64,000 nucleotides of DNA from Mesorhizobium sp. WSM3626 (GCF_000513935.1 NZ_AZUY01000023.1:326-64325); one strand, 5' to 3'; positions 42,631 to 51,788 are shown, counted from the stretch's first letter. Numbers and translations are program-made. The notes: generated from the sequence alone by a model not told the origin.

Positions 42631-42659
42631 AAGAGCGGCGGGCCAGGCCCACCGCTCTT
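42631..42659 (-). terminator. Terminator between DUF680 copies 1 and 2
   Basis: AAGAGCGGCGGGCC (42631-42644) pairs with GGCCCACCGCTCTT (42646-42659), one mismatch, and on the minus strand a T-rich TTGTTTTTGG follows. It would end the transcript of copies 3 and 2. Confidence 0.75.
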
Positions 42660-42684
42660 TGTCGTCACGCGCTGCTTGAAGGGA

Positions 42685-42912
42685 TCAGCGGCCCCAGATG
42701 CCTTGGCCCGACTGAGCAGGCACCTTGGCATTGACGTCAGCCTGCGCCTTGTCCGCCTTCAGGATCGAACCGGTGCGGAAGGTGTCGACATTGGAGGTCG
42801 ACTGGCTGGCAACCGGCTGGTTGGCGTTGTTGGAGCCGTAGTTGTCGCTGCCGGCAAAAGCGGCGCCCGCGGCAACGAGGATGGCGGCGGCGGTGAGTGC
42901 GATCTTGGTCAT
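42685..42912 (-). CDS. DUF680 family small secreted protein, copy 2
   Basis: The protein has 75 residues: signal peptide MTKIALTAAAILVAAGAAFA, then GSDNYGSNNANQPVASQSTS and a C-terminal SGQGIWGR. The first 20 residues differ from copy 3 at only two positions, a sign of recent tandem duplication or gene conversion. The start at 42912 follows CAGGAGTACTTGAA. It lies 45 bases downstream of copy 3 and is probably co-transcribed with it. Confidence 0.9.
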   Translation of the reverse strand: MTKIALTAAAILVAAGAAFAGSDNYGSNNANQPVASQSTSNVDTFRTGSILKADKAQADVNAKVPAQSGQGIWGR

Positions 42913-42957
42913 TTCAAGTACTCCTGAATTCAAAGGTGGATGGATTGGCAGTCGCGA

Positions 42958-43158
42958 TTAGCGGCCGAAGAGGTTGCGGTCAGCGCCCTGGGGAGCCTGG
43001 ACCGACGCTGCCGTCGACTTCGAGGTCGAAGCGGTGACCGAATGGTCGACAGTGGCGGCAGGCTGGTTGGCGTTGGCCGAGCCATAATTGTCGCTGCCGG
43101 CAAAAGCAGTGCCCGTGGCAACGAGGATGGCGGCGGCGGTAAGAGCGATCTTGGTCAT
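42958..43158 (-). CDS. DUF680 family small secreted protein, copy 3
   Basis: The protein has 66 residues: signal peptide MTKIALTAAAILVATGTAFA, then GSDNYGSANANQPAATVDHS, a Ser/Thr/Ala-rich stretch and the end GADRNLFGR. It is the first gene of the array and has a long non-coding leader. The start at 43158 follows CTGGAGTAAATAAA. Mature protein is about 46 residues and lacks cysteine. The shared GSDNYGS-x-NANQP segment directly after the cleavage site is the conserved functional part. Confidence 0.9.
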   Translation of the reverse strand: MTKIALTAAAILVATGTAFAGSDNYGSANANQPAATVDHSVTASTSKSTAASVQAPQGADRNLFGR

Positions 43159-43646
43159 TTTATTTACTCCAGAATTTCTTTGTTCTGTCCGTCTAGTGGC
43201 GTGCCCTTGGGAGGATTTCGCGTCGCTCGGACCACCTCCAGATGGGAAAGGCCCTTTGGGATTTCTAGTCGCATCGGTTTTGCAGTATTTCATTACGTTA
43301 TGGACAATGCATATTGCACCGCAGCATTCTTAGTCTGATTTATCACATGTTTTCAGATGGTTAGCGTTTCCATCTCGGGCGCATTCCAGAGCAGATCGGA
43401 GGACATTGTTCACCGTTCGCGATACAATCCGTCAACCAGAACCGAACCGTTCGGTTCGATTTAATCTTCAAAACGGGGTGTCTGAGCCTGCAAAAATCGG
43501 ATCCCGACCGCAGCCAAGCCGCATTTGCCTTGCGTTGCGATCGAGACTATCGATCATTTCGGGTCCGATTGCCGAATGGGCCCGCCAATCGAGCCCGAGG
43601 CGGCCGTTGAGACCGAAAGTGGGCGGATGCTGGAACGGCAATAGAC
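43159..43646. other. Non-coding region upstream of DUF680 array and two-component genes
   Basis: 488 bases of AT-richer sequence without a supported gene. It carries the promoters of the DUF680 array (leftward) and of the response regulator (rightward). A 19-bp perfect palindrome at 43439-43457 (see separate entry) is the clearest signal. Confidence 0.5.
43439..43457. promoter_or_regulatory. Perfect 19-bp palindrome upstream of response regulator gene
   Basis: GAACCGAAC-C-GTTCGGTTC is a perfect 9+1+9 inverted repeat, 190 bases before the regulator's ATG. It suits a dimeric DNA-binding protein, but OmpR-type regulators usually prefer direct repeats, so the binder is unknown. Confidence 0.45.
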
Positions 43647-44324
43647 ATGCGATTGCTGCTTGTGGAGGACAATCGCGAACTGGCGGACTGGCTAGGCAAG
43701 ACCTTGCGCCAGGCGAATTATGTCGTCGACATCGTCCATGACGGCGAGGATGTCGAGCATGCGCTCGCCGCCGGCAACCACGCGCTTGTCATTCTCGATC
43801 TTGCGCTGCCTCGCATGGGTGGACTGGAAGTGCTGCGTATGCTGCGAACACGCGGCAACCGGGTGCCGGTGATCGTACTGACTGCCAATGCCAGCCTCGA
43901 TGGCCGGGTCAAAGGCCTCAACGAAGGCGCCGACGACTATCTGCCGAAGCCCTTCCAGATCGAGGAGCTCGAAGCACGCATCCGCGTCCAACTGCGCCGC
44001 GCCAATGACCGGACGGCACCGGTCGTTGCCTGCGGCGACCTCGTCTTCGACACCAACACCAGGCTGTTTTCGCTCGGCGGCGAGACGCTGGCATTGACGC
44101 CGCGCGAACATGCCGTGCTCGAGCAGTTGATGATCAAGGCGGGACGCACCGTGAGCAAGGCCGCCTTGTCCGCGGCGATCTATGACTTCGAGACCGACGC
44201 CGATCCGAGCGCCATCGAGATCTATGTGCACCGTGTGCGCAAGAAGCTTGAAGGCTCGCGGGTCCAGATCACCACTTTGCGTGGCCTGGGCTATCTCTTG
44301 CGCCACGATGATCTGGCGCTATGA
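43647..44324 (+). CDS. Two-component response regulator, OmpR/TctD-like
   Basis: The protein has 225 residues. The receiver domain (1-115) has the acidic pocket in LLLVEDNRELA, phosphorylated Asp51 in VILDLALPRMGG, Thr in VIVLTANAS and Lys in YLPKPFQ. The winged-helix domain (125-220) shows LTPREHAVLEQL and ALSAAIYDFETDADPSAIEI, then YVHRVRKKLEG. The adjacent kinase is its partner. Similarity is to the TctD/QseB branch. The stop at 44322-44324 lies in a 16-bp tandem duplication before the kinase. Confidence 0.93.
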   Translation: MRLLLVEDNRELADWLGKTLRQANYVVDIVHDGEDVEHALAAGNHALVILDLALPRMGGLEVLRMLRTRGNRVPVIVLTANASLDGRVKGLNEGADDYLPKPFQIEELEARIRVQLRRANDRTAPVVACGDLVFDTNTRLFSLGGETLALTPREHAVLEQLMIKAGRTVSKAALSAAIYDFETDADPSAIEIYVHRVRKKLEGSRVQITTLRGLGYLLRHDDLAL

Positions 44325-44338
44325 TGATTTGGCGCTAT
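44307..44338 (+). repeat. 16-bp tandem duplication at the regulator-kinase junction
   Basis: GATGATCTGGCGCTAT (44307-44322) is repeated as GATGATTTGGCGCTAT (44323-44338) with one mismatch. The first copy ends in the response-regulator stop, the second in the kinase start. Deleting one copy would restore an ATGA overlap. Confidence 0.9.
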
Positions 44339-45689
44339 GAAGACTAACAGCCTGCGCCTGCAATTGCTGGCCTGGGTCGTGCTCCCCCTGGCCGGGCTTG
44401 CGACCATCAATCTGTGGACCAGCCAGCGCAACGCTCTGGCGACCGCCGATCTGGTCACCGACCGCATGCTGGTCGGCTCGGCCCGCGCTATCGCCGAGCA
44501 GGTCGCCATGGCCGATGGCGTACTCGATGCCACCATCCCGCCGGCGGCGATCGAGATGTTCGATACCGGCGATCGCGACAGCGTCTACTATCGCGTCGAG
44601 ACCGCCGGAGGACGGTTGCTGACCGGTTACCCCGATTTGCCGCAAGCGCCGCGGCATGCGAGCGTCGAGGCGAGCTATCGCGACCATATGTTGCGGCTCT
44701 TGACGCTCAGCCACGCGGTGATCGGCGCCGGCGGCGATTCCCCCATAACGGTCACCGTGGGCATAACGCTCTCCGGGCATGATGCGATGGTGAAGCGGCT
44801 GTGGTTCAGCGCCTTCGTCCAGCAGCTGGCGCTGGTGGCAATCGCCGGCGTGTTCGTGCTGCTTGGCCTGCGCCGCGGCCTGGCGCCATTGATAAGCCTG
44901 CGCGACGCGGTGCGTTTGCCAAGCCGAAGCGACCTCGATCCGGTTGACGTGCCGGGCGCGCAGAGCGAAATCCGGCCTCTGATAGAGGCGCTCAACGCCT
45001 ACATGGAACGGGTGCGCGCGCAGATGGGAGCGCAGCGCCGTTTCATCGCCAATGCCGCACATCAATTGCGCACGCCGCTGGCGCTGCTATCGACGCAGGC
45101 AAGCTATGCGCTACGCGAAACCGCCACCGATGCGCGCCAGGAAGCGCTGGTGGCGCTGCAGGCCAGCTCCGGCAAGCTGGCACGGCTGGCCGAACAATTG
45201 CTCACCCTGTCGCGTGCCGAGCCTGGCAGCCGGCGGCCACGCGCCGATCGCATCGACCTGACAGAAGCCGCCCGCCATGTACTGGAAACGCAGGCGCCCG
45301 CGGCGATCGCCCGCAAGATCGATCTCGGGCTGGAGGAAACAGGGCCGGTTGCAGTCATTGGCGACGGCACCATGCTGCGCGAGATGATCGTCAATCTTGT
45401 CGACAACGCGCTGCGTTACTCGACGGCAGGCGGCAGCGTGACGGTGAAGCTGGCCGCCATCGATAGCGAAGCCGTGTTGACGGTAGCCGATGACGGGCCC
45501 GGCATCCCGGCCGAAGAGCGGGATCACGTGTTCGAGCGCTTTTATCGCATCGCCGGTTCGACCGAGGAAGGCAGCGGCCTGGGCCTCGCCATCGTGCGCG
45601 AGGTTGTCGAGAATGCCGGCGGCCGCGTCACCCTCGGGGATGGCGCGGCCGGCGGTCTGTTGGTCGAGGTCAGGTTGCCCCTGGCATGA
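44337..45689 (+). CDS. Sensor histidine kinase, TctE-like
   Basis: The protein has 450 residues. It has a membrane helix at about 9-26, a periplasmic sensor region of about 135 residues, a second helix at about 160-182 (LALVAIAGVFVLLGLRRGLA), a HAMP-like linker, and the HisKA domain with phosphorylated His242 (NAAHQLRTPLALL). The ATPase domain has the N box (EMIVNLVDNALRYS), G1 (VADDGPGIP) and G2 (GSGLGLAIVREVV). The TctE branch senses carboxylates; the signal here is unproven. It is paired with the regulator just upstream. Confidence 0.93.
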   Translation: MKTNSLRLQLLAWVVLPLAGLATINLWTSQRNALATADLVTDRMLVGSARAIAEQVAMADGVLDATIPPAAIEMFDTGDRDSVYYRVETAGGRLLTGYPDLPQAPRHASVEASYRDHMLRLLTLSHAVIGAGGDSPITVTVGITLSGHDAMVKRLWFSAFVQQLALVAIAGVFVLLGLRRGLAPLISLRDAVRLPSRSDLDPVDVPGAQSEIRPLIEALNAYMERVRAQMGAQRRFIANAAHQLRTPLALLSTQASYALRETATDARQEALVALQASSGKLARLAEQLLTLSRAEPGSRRPRADRIDLTEAARHVLETQAPAAIARKIDLGLEETGPVAVIGDGTMLREMIVNLVDNALRYSTAGGSVTVKLAAIDSEAVLTVADDGPGIPAEERDHVFERFYRIAGSTEEGSGLGLAIVREVVENAGGRVTLGDGAAGGLLVEVRLPLA

Positions 45690-45734
45690 CCCGACCCGCG
45701 CCCAGCGCGGGCTCGGACTGTCCTCGGAACAAAA

Positions 45735-46613
45735 TCAGGTGCCCTGCTCGTTGAACGGCGCAGGCCGCCACTTGACGACATAGTTCTCGAAGCGGGTGAT
45801 GATGAATTCCACCACCAGCGCCATAACCGCCAGGATGATCATGGCGGCGAAGACGCCATTGGCGTTGAAGGCGCCCTGCGCGGTCGAGATCAGCAGGCCC
45901 ATGCCTTGCTTGGCGCCGAGGAATTCGCCGACCACGGCGCCGACCAGGGCAAAGCCGAAACTGACATGCAGGCTGGCCAGGATCCAGCTCATCGCCGACG
46001 GGATAATGACGGTGCGGGTGATCTGGAACGGCGAGGCGCCGAGGATCTGGGCGTTGGCGATCATCGCCCTGTCGGCCTCGCGAACCCCCTGGAAGGCGTT
46101 GGCGAAAACGACGAAGAACACCATCACCACGGCGAGCGCCACTTTCGAGGCCATGCCGAGGCCGAGCGCGATGATGAAGACAGAGCCGAGCACGACGCGC
46201 GGCACGGAATTGGCGATCTTGATGTAGATCGAAAAGACATCGGCCAGCAGCCGGTTGCGGCCGAGAATGATGCCGGCGGCGATGCCGCCCAGTGCGCCGA
46301 TGGCGAAGCCGAGGAAGGTTTCCTCCAGCGTCACATAGATCTGCAGCCAGAGCGGTCCCTGCGAGGTGCCCTCGGTGATCCAGGACCAGATCTGTTCCCA
46401 GATGCCGGAGGGGCTGGCGAAGAAGAACGGGTCGATGATGTTATAGTCGGCGCCGAGTTCCCACAGGCCAAGGAACGCAACGAGGATAGCCAGGCGCAGG
46501 CCGATGACCAAAGCATGGCGGCGGCGCAGCCGGGCCCTCGCCCGAGCCTCGGCAACGGCAATGGAGGCATCGCGGACGGCGGCATGGGAAGCGGTGGGAG
46601 AGATAGCGGTCAT
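45735..46613 (-). CDS. ABC transporter permease (SsuC/TauC type)
   Basis: The protein has 292 residues with six membrane helices of the BPD_transp_1 type. The EAA loop is AMIANAQILGASPFQITRTV followed by IIPSAMSWI. It is the permease of a nitrate/sulfonate/taurine-type importer, with the ATPase and NMT1-like binding protein upstream. The start at 46613 gives the cytoplasmic N-terminus MTAISPTASHAAVRD; a longer frame would read into the ATPase gene. It converges with the sensor kinase gene. Confidence 0.92.
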   Translation of the reverse strand: MTAISPTASHAAVRDASIAVAEARARARLRRRHALVIGLRLAILVAFLGLWELGADYNIIDPFFFASPSGIWEQIWSWITEGTSQGPLWLQIYVTLEETFLGFAIGALGGIAAGIILGRNRLLADVFSIYIKIANSVPRVVLGSVFIIALGLGMASKVALAVVMVFFVVFANAFQGVREADRAMIANAQILGASPFQITRTVIIPSAMSWILASLHVSFGFALVGAVVGEFLGAKQGMGLLISTAQGAFNANGVFAAMIILAVMALVVEFIITRFENYVVKWRPAPFNEQGT

Positions 46614-46627
46614 GTTGGTGTCTCCTC

Positions 46628-47482
46628 TCAATGCCCGCTCTGCAAGGTGCGGCTCTGGCCGAGCTGCACTTCTTCGCGCAGGTCGTTCCAGATCACCTTG
46701 GCGATCTCGACGAATTTCGGGTCGTAACGGATGTCGGCCATGACACGCGGACGCGGCAGGTCGATGCGGTAGACGCTCTTGACCGTTCCCGGCCCGGCGG
46801 TGAGCACATAGACCTTGTCGGCCAGCGCCACCGCCTCCTCCAGATCGTGGGTGACGAAGACGACGGAGGATTTCTGTTCCGACCACAGGCCGAGCAATTC
46901 GTCCTGCATGGCCGTGCGCGTCTGCATGTCGAGTGCACTGAACGGCTCGTCCATAAGCAGAATCTTCGGCTGGTTGATGAAGGTCTGGGCAAGGGCGACG
47001 CGCTTGCGCATGCCGCCCGAAAGCTGGTGCGGATAATGTTTTTCGAAGCGGCCGAGGCCGACGCGGGCGATCCAGTCGCGGGCCCGATCATAGGCCTGCG
47101 CCTTGGGGATCCCGCGATAAAGCGGACCGGCGGCGACATTGTCGATGACGCTTCGCCAGGGAAAAAGCGCATCTGCCTGGAAGACGAAACCGATGTCGCG
47201 GCTGATATCGGTGACCGGTTTGCCCATGACGCGGACATGACCTGTGGTCGGCCGCAGCAGGCCGGTGACGAGGTTGAGCGTCGTCGACTTGCCGCAGCCG
47301 GTCGGCCCGACGACGCAGGCGAATTCGCCACGCGCCACCGTCATGGTGAAGTCGCGGATCGCCGTCATCATATGGCCGTCGGGCGTGACGAAGCGTAGCG
47401 TCACATCATCGATGGCGATCGCGGCATCGGCCGGCGGCGCGGCCTGAGACAACTTCTCGGCCGCCATCGTTTGCACTTGCAT
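46628..47482 (-). CDS. ABC transporter ATP-binding protein (SsuB/TauB type)
   Basis: The protein has 284 residues. Walker A is GPTGCGKST, the Q-loop VFQADALFPWRSV, signature LSGGMRKRVALAQTF, Walker B ILLMDEPFSALDMQ, and the switch His in VTHDLEEAVALAD. The extra PGTVKSVYRIDLPRPR segment after the catalytic core is typical of nitrate/sulfonate ATPases. The start at 47482 follows CAGGAGTATGCC. It pairs with the permease 14 bases downstream. Confidence 0.93.
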   Translation of the reverse strand: MQVQTMAAEKLSQAAPPADAAIAIDDVTLRFVTPDGHMMTAIRDFTMTVARGEFACVVGPTGCGKSTTLNLVTGLLRPTTGHVRVMGKPVTDISRDIGFVFQADALFPWRSVIDNVAAGPLYRGIPKAQAYDRARDWIARVGLGRFEKHYPHQLSGGMRKRVALAQTFINQPKILLMDEPFSALDMQTRTAMQDELLGLWSEQKSSVVFVTHDLEEAVALADKVYVLTAGPGTVKSVYRIDLPRPRVMADIRYDPKFVEIAKVIWNDLREEVQLGQSRTLQSGH

Positions 47483-47644
47483 GGCATACTCCTGTGGCAA
47501 TGATGCGAGAATGCCTGCGGCCAAAACTTGTGGGCCCGCCATCTCTCGACATCGGTAGGCGCGCCGCTGCCAAATCGATTCAGGCCAGCGGCGCAACTTG
47601 TTGTTCCTCAAGAGCGAACCGGGTAACCCGCCTCGCCTGCCTGC

Positions 47645-48658
47645 CTACTTGGCGGCGTCGACGAATTCCGTCGTGAAGGTTTTCGACAGGTCGATCTGCT
47701 TGCCCTGCAGGCTCTTGGAGAAGGTCGACAGAACTTTCAGCACCGTCTCCGGGCCATCGGCCGGCATGCGTCCGTCGGGCGTGAACATCGCCTTGCCGCC
47801 GGCGAGCCCCTGGATATAGAGGTCCTTGTTGCCGGCGTAATAGTCCTTCGGCATCTTGTCGGCGATCTCCTCGGCCGAATGGCCGGCGATGAACTTCATC
47901 GTCTTGACGAAGGCATTGGCGAGCTTCTGTGCTTCGTCCTTGTGGCCTTCGACCCAGGAAGACTGGACGTAGAAGGATGCCGCAGGATAGTCGCCGCCCA
48001 GCGCTTCCTTGGTCTTTTCGGGCGTGCGCATGTCGACCAGGACACTGGCCTCGCCGGTCTTGAGCAATTTCGCGATGGTCGGCTCCGTGGTCATGCCGGC
48101 CTGAATTTGGTCCTGCTTGACGGCGGCGATGAAGGTATTGCCGGCGCCGACCGGCAGCAGCGTGTAATCACCCGGCTTCAGGCCGCTGCGGACGGCAAGA
48201 TACTGGGTCAGGAAATCGGTCGACGACCCCAGCCCGGTGACGCCCAGCGTGGCACCCTTGAAGTCGGCCGGCGACTTGATCTCCGGGTGCTTGGCGGAGA
48301 CCAGTTCGACCTCGCCAGGGGCCTGGCTGAACTGGACGATCGACTGGATGTATTTGCCCTTTGACTGCAGGTCGACAGTGTGGTCGTAAAAGCCGACAAC
48401 GCCCTGCACGGCGCCGGCCAGCAATTCATTCTCGGCCTCGACGCCGGCCCGCGAGTTGATCAGTTCGACGTCGAGCCCCTCATCCTTGAAGTAGCCGAGC
48501 TGCTGGGTGAGCACGGCCGGCAGGTAAATCTGCTTTTCCATGCCGCCGACGATGATGGTGATCTTGTCCGCGGCGGACGCCGCGGTCGCGCCCATGCCGA
48601 CAATGGCAAGCGTCAGCGCCGCCGAACGCAAGATGCACTTCGAGATCAAACCGGTCAT
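47645..48658 (-). CDS. ABC transporter substrate-binding protein (NMT1/SsuA-like)
   Basis: The protein has 337 residues. A signal peptide (residues 1-29, ending TAASAA) precedes an NMT1/THI5-like domain: GGMEKQIYLPAVLTQQLGYF, KDEGLDVELINSRAG, FKGATLGVTGLGSSTDF and GAGNTFIAAVKQDQIQAG. Substrates of the family include sulfonates, nitrate, aromatics and thiamine precursors; the pocket cannot be read from sequence alone. The start at 48658 follows GGAGGAAGTTAC. It heads the binding protein-ATPase-permease operon. Confidence 0.92.
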   Translation of the reverse strand: MTGLISKCILRSAALTLAIVGMGATAASAADKITIIVGGMEKQIYLPAVLTQQLGYFKDEGLDVELINSRAGVEAENELLAGAVQGVVGFYDHTVDLQSKGKYIQSIVQFSQAPGEVELVSAKHPEIKSPADFKGATLGVTGLGSSTDFLTQYLAVRSGLKPGDYTLLPVGAGNTFIAAVKQDQIQAGMTTEPTIAKLLKTGEASVLVDMRTPEKTKEALGGDYPAASFYVQSSWVEGHKDEAQKLANAFVKTMKFIAGHSAEEIADKMPKDYYAGNKDLYIQGLAGGKAMFTPDGRMPADGPETVLKVLSTFSKSLQGKQIDLSKTFTTEFVDAAK

Positions 48659-48833
48659 GTAACTTCCTCCATCTGGGCGGCGCGCCATCCAGGCTGCGCC
48701 GCATTCCTCCTGCCGGCCACTCCCGCTCCGGTCACGCGGCGAACGCCGCAATGAATCAATTGCATGCCCAAGCTTTCAGCTGGCTTTCAGCCATTTTAGC
48801 AACCGGGGAATGAAAACAGCCAGGATTTGCCGG

Positions 48834-49613
48834 TTACGATGCGCCAAAACCCAACACGTCGCGCATGTCGTACTCGCCGGGAGCGCGGCCCGCCACCCAG
48901 AGTGCCGCGGCGATGGCGCCACGCGCGAACATGATGCGGTCGCTAGCCGCATGCGACACGGTGACGGTTTCGCCCTCGGCGCAGAAGCTGACGCTGTGCT
49001 CACCGATGATGCTGCCGCCGCGCGCCACCGCGAAGCCGATCTCGCCCGCGGGCCTCGCGCCGGTGACGCCATCGCGGACGCGCCTGGCAACCGCCTCCAG
49101 TTCGACGCCGCGTCCGCCGGCAACGGCTTGCCCCAGCATCAGCGCCGTGCCCGATGGCGCGTCGACCTTTTGGCGATGATGCGCCTCGAAAATCTCGGCA
49201 TCCCAGTCTTGCGGGCCAAGTGCCAGCGCTGCCCGTCCGACTAATCCGACCAACATGTTGAGCCCGAGCGAGAAGCTTCCGGACCGCACAATTGCGACGG
49301 TTTTCGCGGCGGCGGCGATGGTGGCCAGTTCGGCGGCATCGAAACCCGTCGAGCCAATTACCAGCGCTGGTCCACCGCGCTCCGCACAGAAGCTGGCCAG
49401 ATCGGCGGAGGCGGCCGGCGTGGTGAAGTCGATGACCACATCGGCCACGGCAAGCGCCTCGTCGCGGCTCACCAGCCCATCACCGACACTGCCCGGGCGG
49501 TGAAAGCGGGCGGCAAGCGCCAGGCGCGCATCGGCCCGCACCGCATTCGCCATCTGGCGTCCCATGCGGCCGAGCGCGCCTGATATGGCGATCCTGATCG
49601 GCGGCTGCGCCAT
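48834..49613 (-). CDS. dapB: 4-hydroxy-tetrahydrodipicolinate reductase (DapB)
   Basis: The protein has 259 residues. The NAD(P)-binding start is [18 protein letters not shown], and the family's catalytic region is [19 protein letters not shown], containing the His-His-x-x-Lys residues; [14 protein letters not shown] is also typical. It reduces the product of DapA in lysine and diaminopimelate synthesis. Its sequence is shorter and somewhat diverged from the usual rhizobial DapB, so it may be a second paralogue rather than the housekeeping copy. No other dap gene is adjacent. Confidence 0.87.
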   Translation of the reverse strand: MAQPPIRIAISGALGRMGRQMANAVRADARLALAARFHRPGSVGDGLVSRDEALAVADVVIDFTTPAASADLASFCAERGGPALVIGSTGFDAAELATIAAAAKTVAIVRSGSFSLGLNMLVGLVGRAALALGPQDWDAEIFEAHHRQKVDAPSGTALMLGQAVAGGRGVELEAVARRVRDGVTGARPAGEIGFAVARGGSIIGEHSVSFCAEGETVTVSHAASDRIMFARGAIAAALWVAGRAPGEYDMRDVLGFGAS

Positions 49614-49622
49614 CGGCTCCTG

Positions 49623-51716
49623 CTATTTCCACATCCCGCGCATGCGGGCGCCGATGTCGACGCGTACCTCCGGCCGGGGTGCCCTGCCCTGCGCCGCTTG
49701 CGCGGCCGGCCACGAAAGCTGCTGGAAGGCGGCAAGAATGGAGGCCGGGATGAAACGGGTGCGCGATGCATAGAGATGGCGGTCGCCGCGCGCCGCCTGG
49801 CCGTGCGGAAAGAAACGCTGCGGCATGACCAGGTTAAGGCTGTCCTTGGCTCGTGTCATCGCCACGTAGAGCAGCCGGCGCTCTTCCTCGATGTCCTCCT
49901 TGGTGCCGACGCCGAGATCGGCCGGAATGCAGCCATCGACCGTGTTGAGCACGAAGACGTTCTTCCACTCCTGGCCCTTGGCCGAGTGGATGGTGGACAG
50001 GATCAGATAGTCCTCGTCGCGATGCGGCGGCCCGGCCTGATCGCTGGTCGCGTCCGGCGGATCGAGCGTCAGCTCGGTCAGGAAGCGTTCGCGCGAGGCA
50101 TAGCCCGAGCCGATCTGCTCGAGCTGCAGCAGGTCGGCGCGGCGCGTGATCGCATCCTCGTGGATGCGTTCCAGATGCGGTTCGTACCACAGCCTGATCT
50201 GTTCGAGGTCGGCTGGCCATTTGGCGCCAGCTCGCAAGCCGGAATAAAGCGAGACAAAACCCGGCCAATCGTCGGCGGCGCGCTGCGGCGGACGCCAGCC
50301 GGCCAGGCCCATCGCCTCGTCCAACGCCGACGTCATCGCTTCGACGATTTGCGCGGCGGCGGAAGGGCCTATGCCCGGCAAAAGCTGCAGCACGCGAAAA
50401 CCGGCGACACGGTCGCGCGGGTTTTCGGCGAAGCGCAGCACCGCCAGCACGTCCTTGACGTGGGCTGCATCGAGGAATTTCAGGCCACCGAACTTGACGA
50501 AGGGAATGTTGCGCCGCGTAAGTTCGATCTCCAGCGGTCCGCTGTGGTGCGAGGCACGAAACAGCACCGCCTGCGACTTTAGCGCGGTGCCAGCCTCGCG
50601 CTCCGCCAGGATGGTGTCGCAGACGAAATTGGCCTGCTCGACCTCGTCACGCACGGTCACAAGTCTTGGCTTGTCGGCGGATTTGCGTTCCGACCACAGG
50701 TTCTTGGTGAAGCGCTCCGAAGCTTCGCCGATGACCGCATTGGCGGCCGCCAGTATGGTCTCGGTCGAGCGGTAATTGCGCTCCAGCATCACCACATCGG
50801 CGGTCTGGGCGAACTGCCTGGGGAAGTCGAGGATGTTGCGCACTTCGGCAGCGCGGAACGAATAGATCGACTGCGCGTCGTCACCGACCACCGTCAGCCC
50901 GGCGCCGTCGGGTTTCAGCGCAAGCAGAATCGACGCCTGCAGCCGATTGGTATCCTGGTATTCGTCGACCAACACATGGTCGAAGCGCCCGCCGAGATGC
51001 GTGGCGATCTCAGGCTCGGCGGTCATCTGCGCCCAGTAGAGCAGCAGATCGTCGTAATCGAGCACGTTCTGCGCCTGTTTTGCCTCGACATAGCCGGCAA
51101 ACAGCTGCTTGAGCTGCTCGGCCCAGCCGGCGCACCAGGGGAAAGCAGATCCCAGCACCTCACCGACCGGCACCTGCGCGTTGACGGCGCGCGAATAGAT
51201 GGCAAGGCAGGTGCCTTTGGTCGGAAAGCGCGCTTCCGTCCTGGAGAAGCCGAGTTCGTGGCGTACGAGATTCATCAGATCGGCGGAATCCTCGCGATCA
51301 TGGATGGTGAAGGCCGGATCGAGGCCGATCTCCAGTGCATAGTCGCGCAGCAGCCGCGCACCGATGCCATGAAAAGTGCCGGCCCAGGTCAGCGCATCCG
51401 TGATCACGGCAGCATCGCGGCCTAGCACCTCGCCGGCGATGCGCTCGACGCGCCTGGCCATTTCGGATGCGGCGCGCCGCGAAAACGTCATCAGCAGGAT
51501 GCGGCGCGGGTCGGCTCCCTTGACGATCAGATGGGCGACGCGGTGCGCCAAGGTGTTGGTCTTGCCGGAGCCGGCGCCGGCGATGACCAGCAGCGGGCCT
51601 GCAATCTTGCCGTCGCCGTGTTCGACGGCCTGGCGTTGGGCGTCGTTTAGCCGGGCGAGGTAAGCCGGCTGGACAGTCGAGTCCAAAAAGGTCGAATCAT
51701 GGGCGGCGAGGTTCAT
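49623..51716 (-). CDS. UvrD/PcrA-like ATP-dependent DNA helicase
   Basis: The protein has 697 residues of superfamily 1A. The Q motif LNDAQRQAVEHGDG precedes Walker A (AGAGSGKTNTLAHRVAHLI). Later motifs are Ia (LMTFSRRAASEMARRV), II (VDEYQDTNRLQ), III (VVGDDAQSIYSFRAA), IV (LERNYRSTETIL), V (STIHSAKGQEWKNVFVLN) and VI (EERRLLYVAMTRAKDSL). It unwinds DNA 3' to 5'. It is shorter than the main UvrD and ends DIGARMRGMWK with no Tudor-like tail, marking it as the second helicase commonly found in rhizobia. Confidence 0.93.
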   Translation of the reverse strand: MNLAAHDSTFLDSTVQPAYLARLNDAQRQAVEHGDGKIAGPLLVIAGAGSGKTNTLAHRVAHLIVKGADPRRILLMTFSRRAASEMARRVERIAGEVLGRDAAVITDALTWAGTFHGIGARLLRDYALEIGLDPAFTIHDREDSADLMNLVRHELGFSRTEARFPTKGTCLAIYSRAVNAQVPVGEVLGSAFPWCAGWAEQLKQLFAGYVEAKQAQNVLDYDDLLLYWAQMTAEPEIATHLGGRFDHVLVDEYQDTNRLQASILLALKPDGAGLTVVGDDAQSIYSFRAAEVRNILDFPRQFAQTADVVMLERNYRSTETILAAANAVIGEASERFTKNLWSERKSADKPRLVTVRDEVEQANFVCDTILAEREAGTALKSQAVLFRASHHSGPLEIELTRRNIPFVKFGGLKFLDAAHVKDVLAVLRFAENPRDRVAGFRVLQLLPGIGPSAAAQIVEAMTSALDEAMGLAGWRPPQRAADDWPGFVSLYSGLRAGAKWPADLEQIRLWYEPHLERIHEDAITRRADLLQLEQIGSGYASRERFLTELTLDPPDATSDQAGPPHRDEDYLILSTIHSAKGQEWKNVFVLNTVDGCIPADLGVGTKEDIEEERRLLYVAMTRAKDSLNLVMPQRFFPHGQAARGDRHLYASRTRFIPASILAAFQQLSWPAAQAAQGRAPRPEVRVDIGARMRGMWK

Positions 51717-51788
51717 CGCCCATCAAGCATCGTTTCCGCTTTGTTCGCAACAGAGAAGCAGCGCCGCCAATTCGGCGGAAAAAGAAGG

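Noticed and set aside
43406-43741. A 111-codon plus-strand frame upstream of the response regulator
   Set aside because: It overlaps the start of the regulator in another frame, crosses the palindrome and has no family resemblance.
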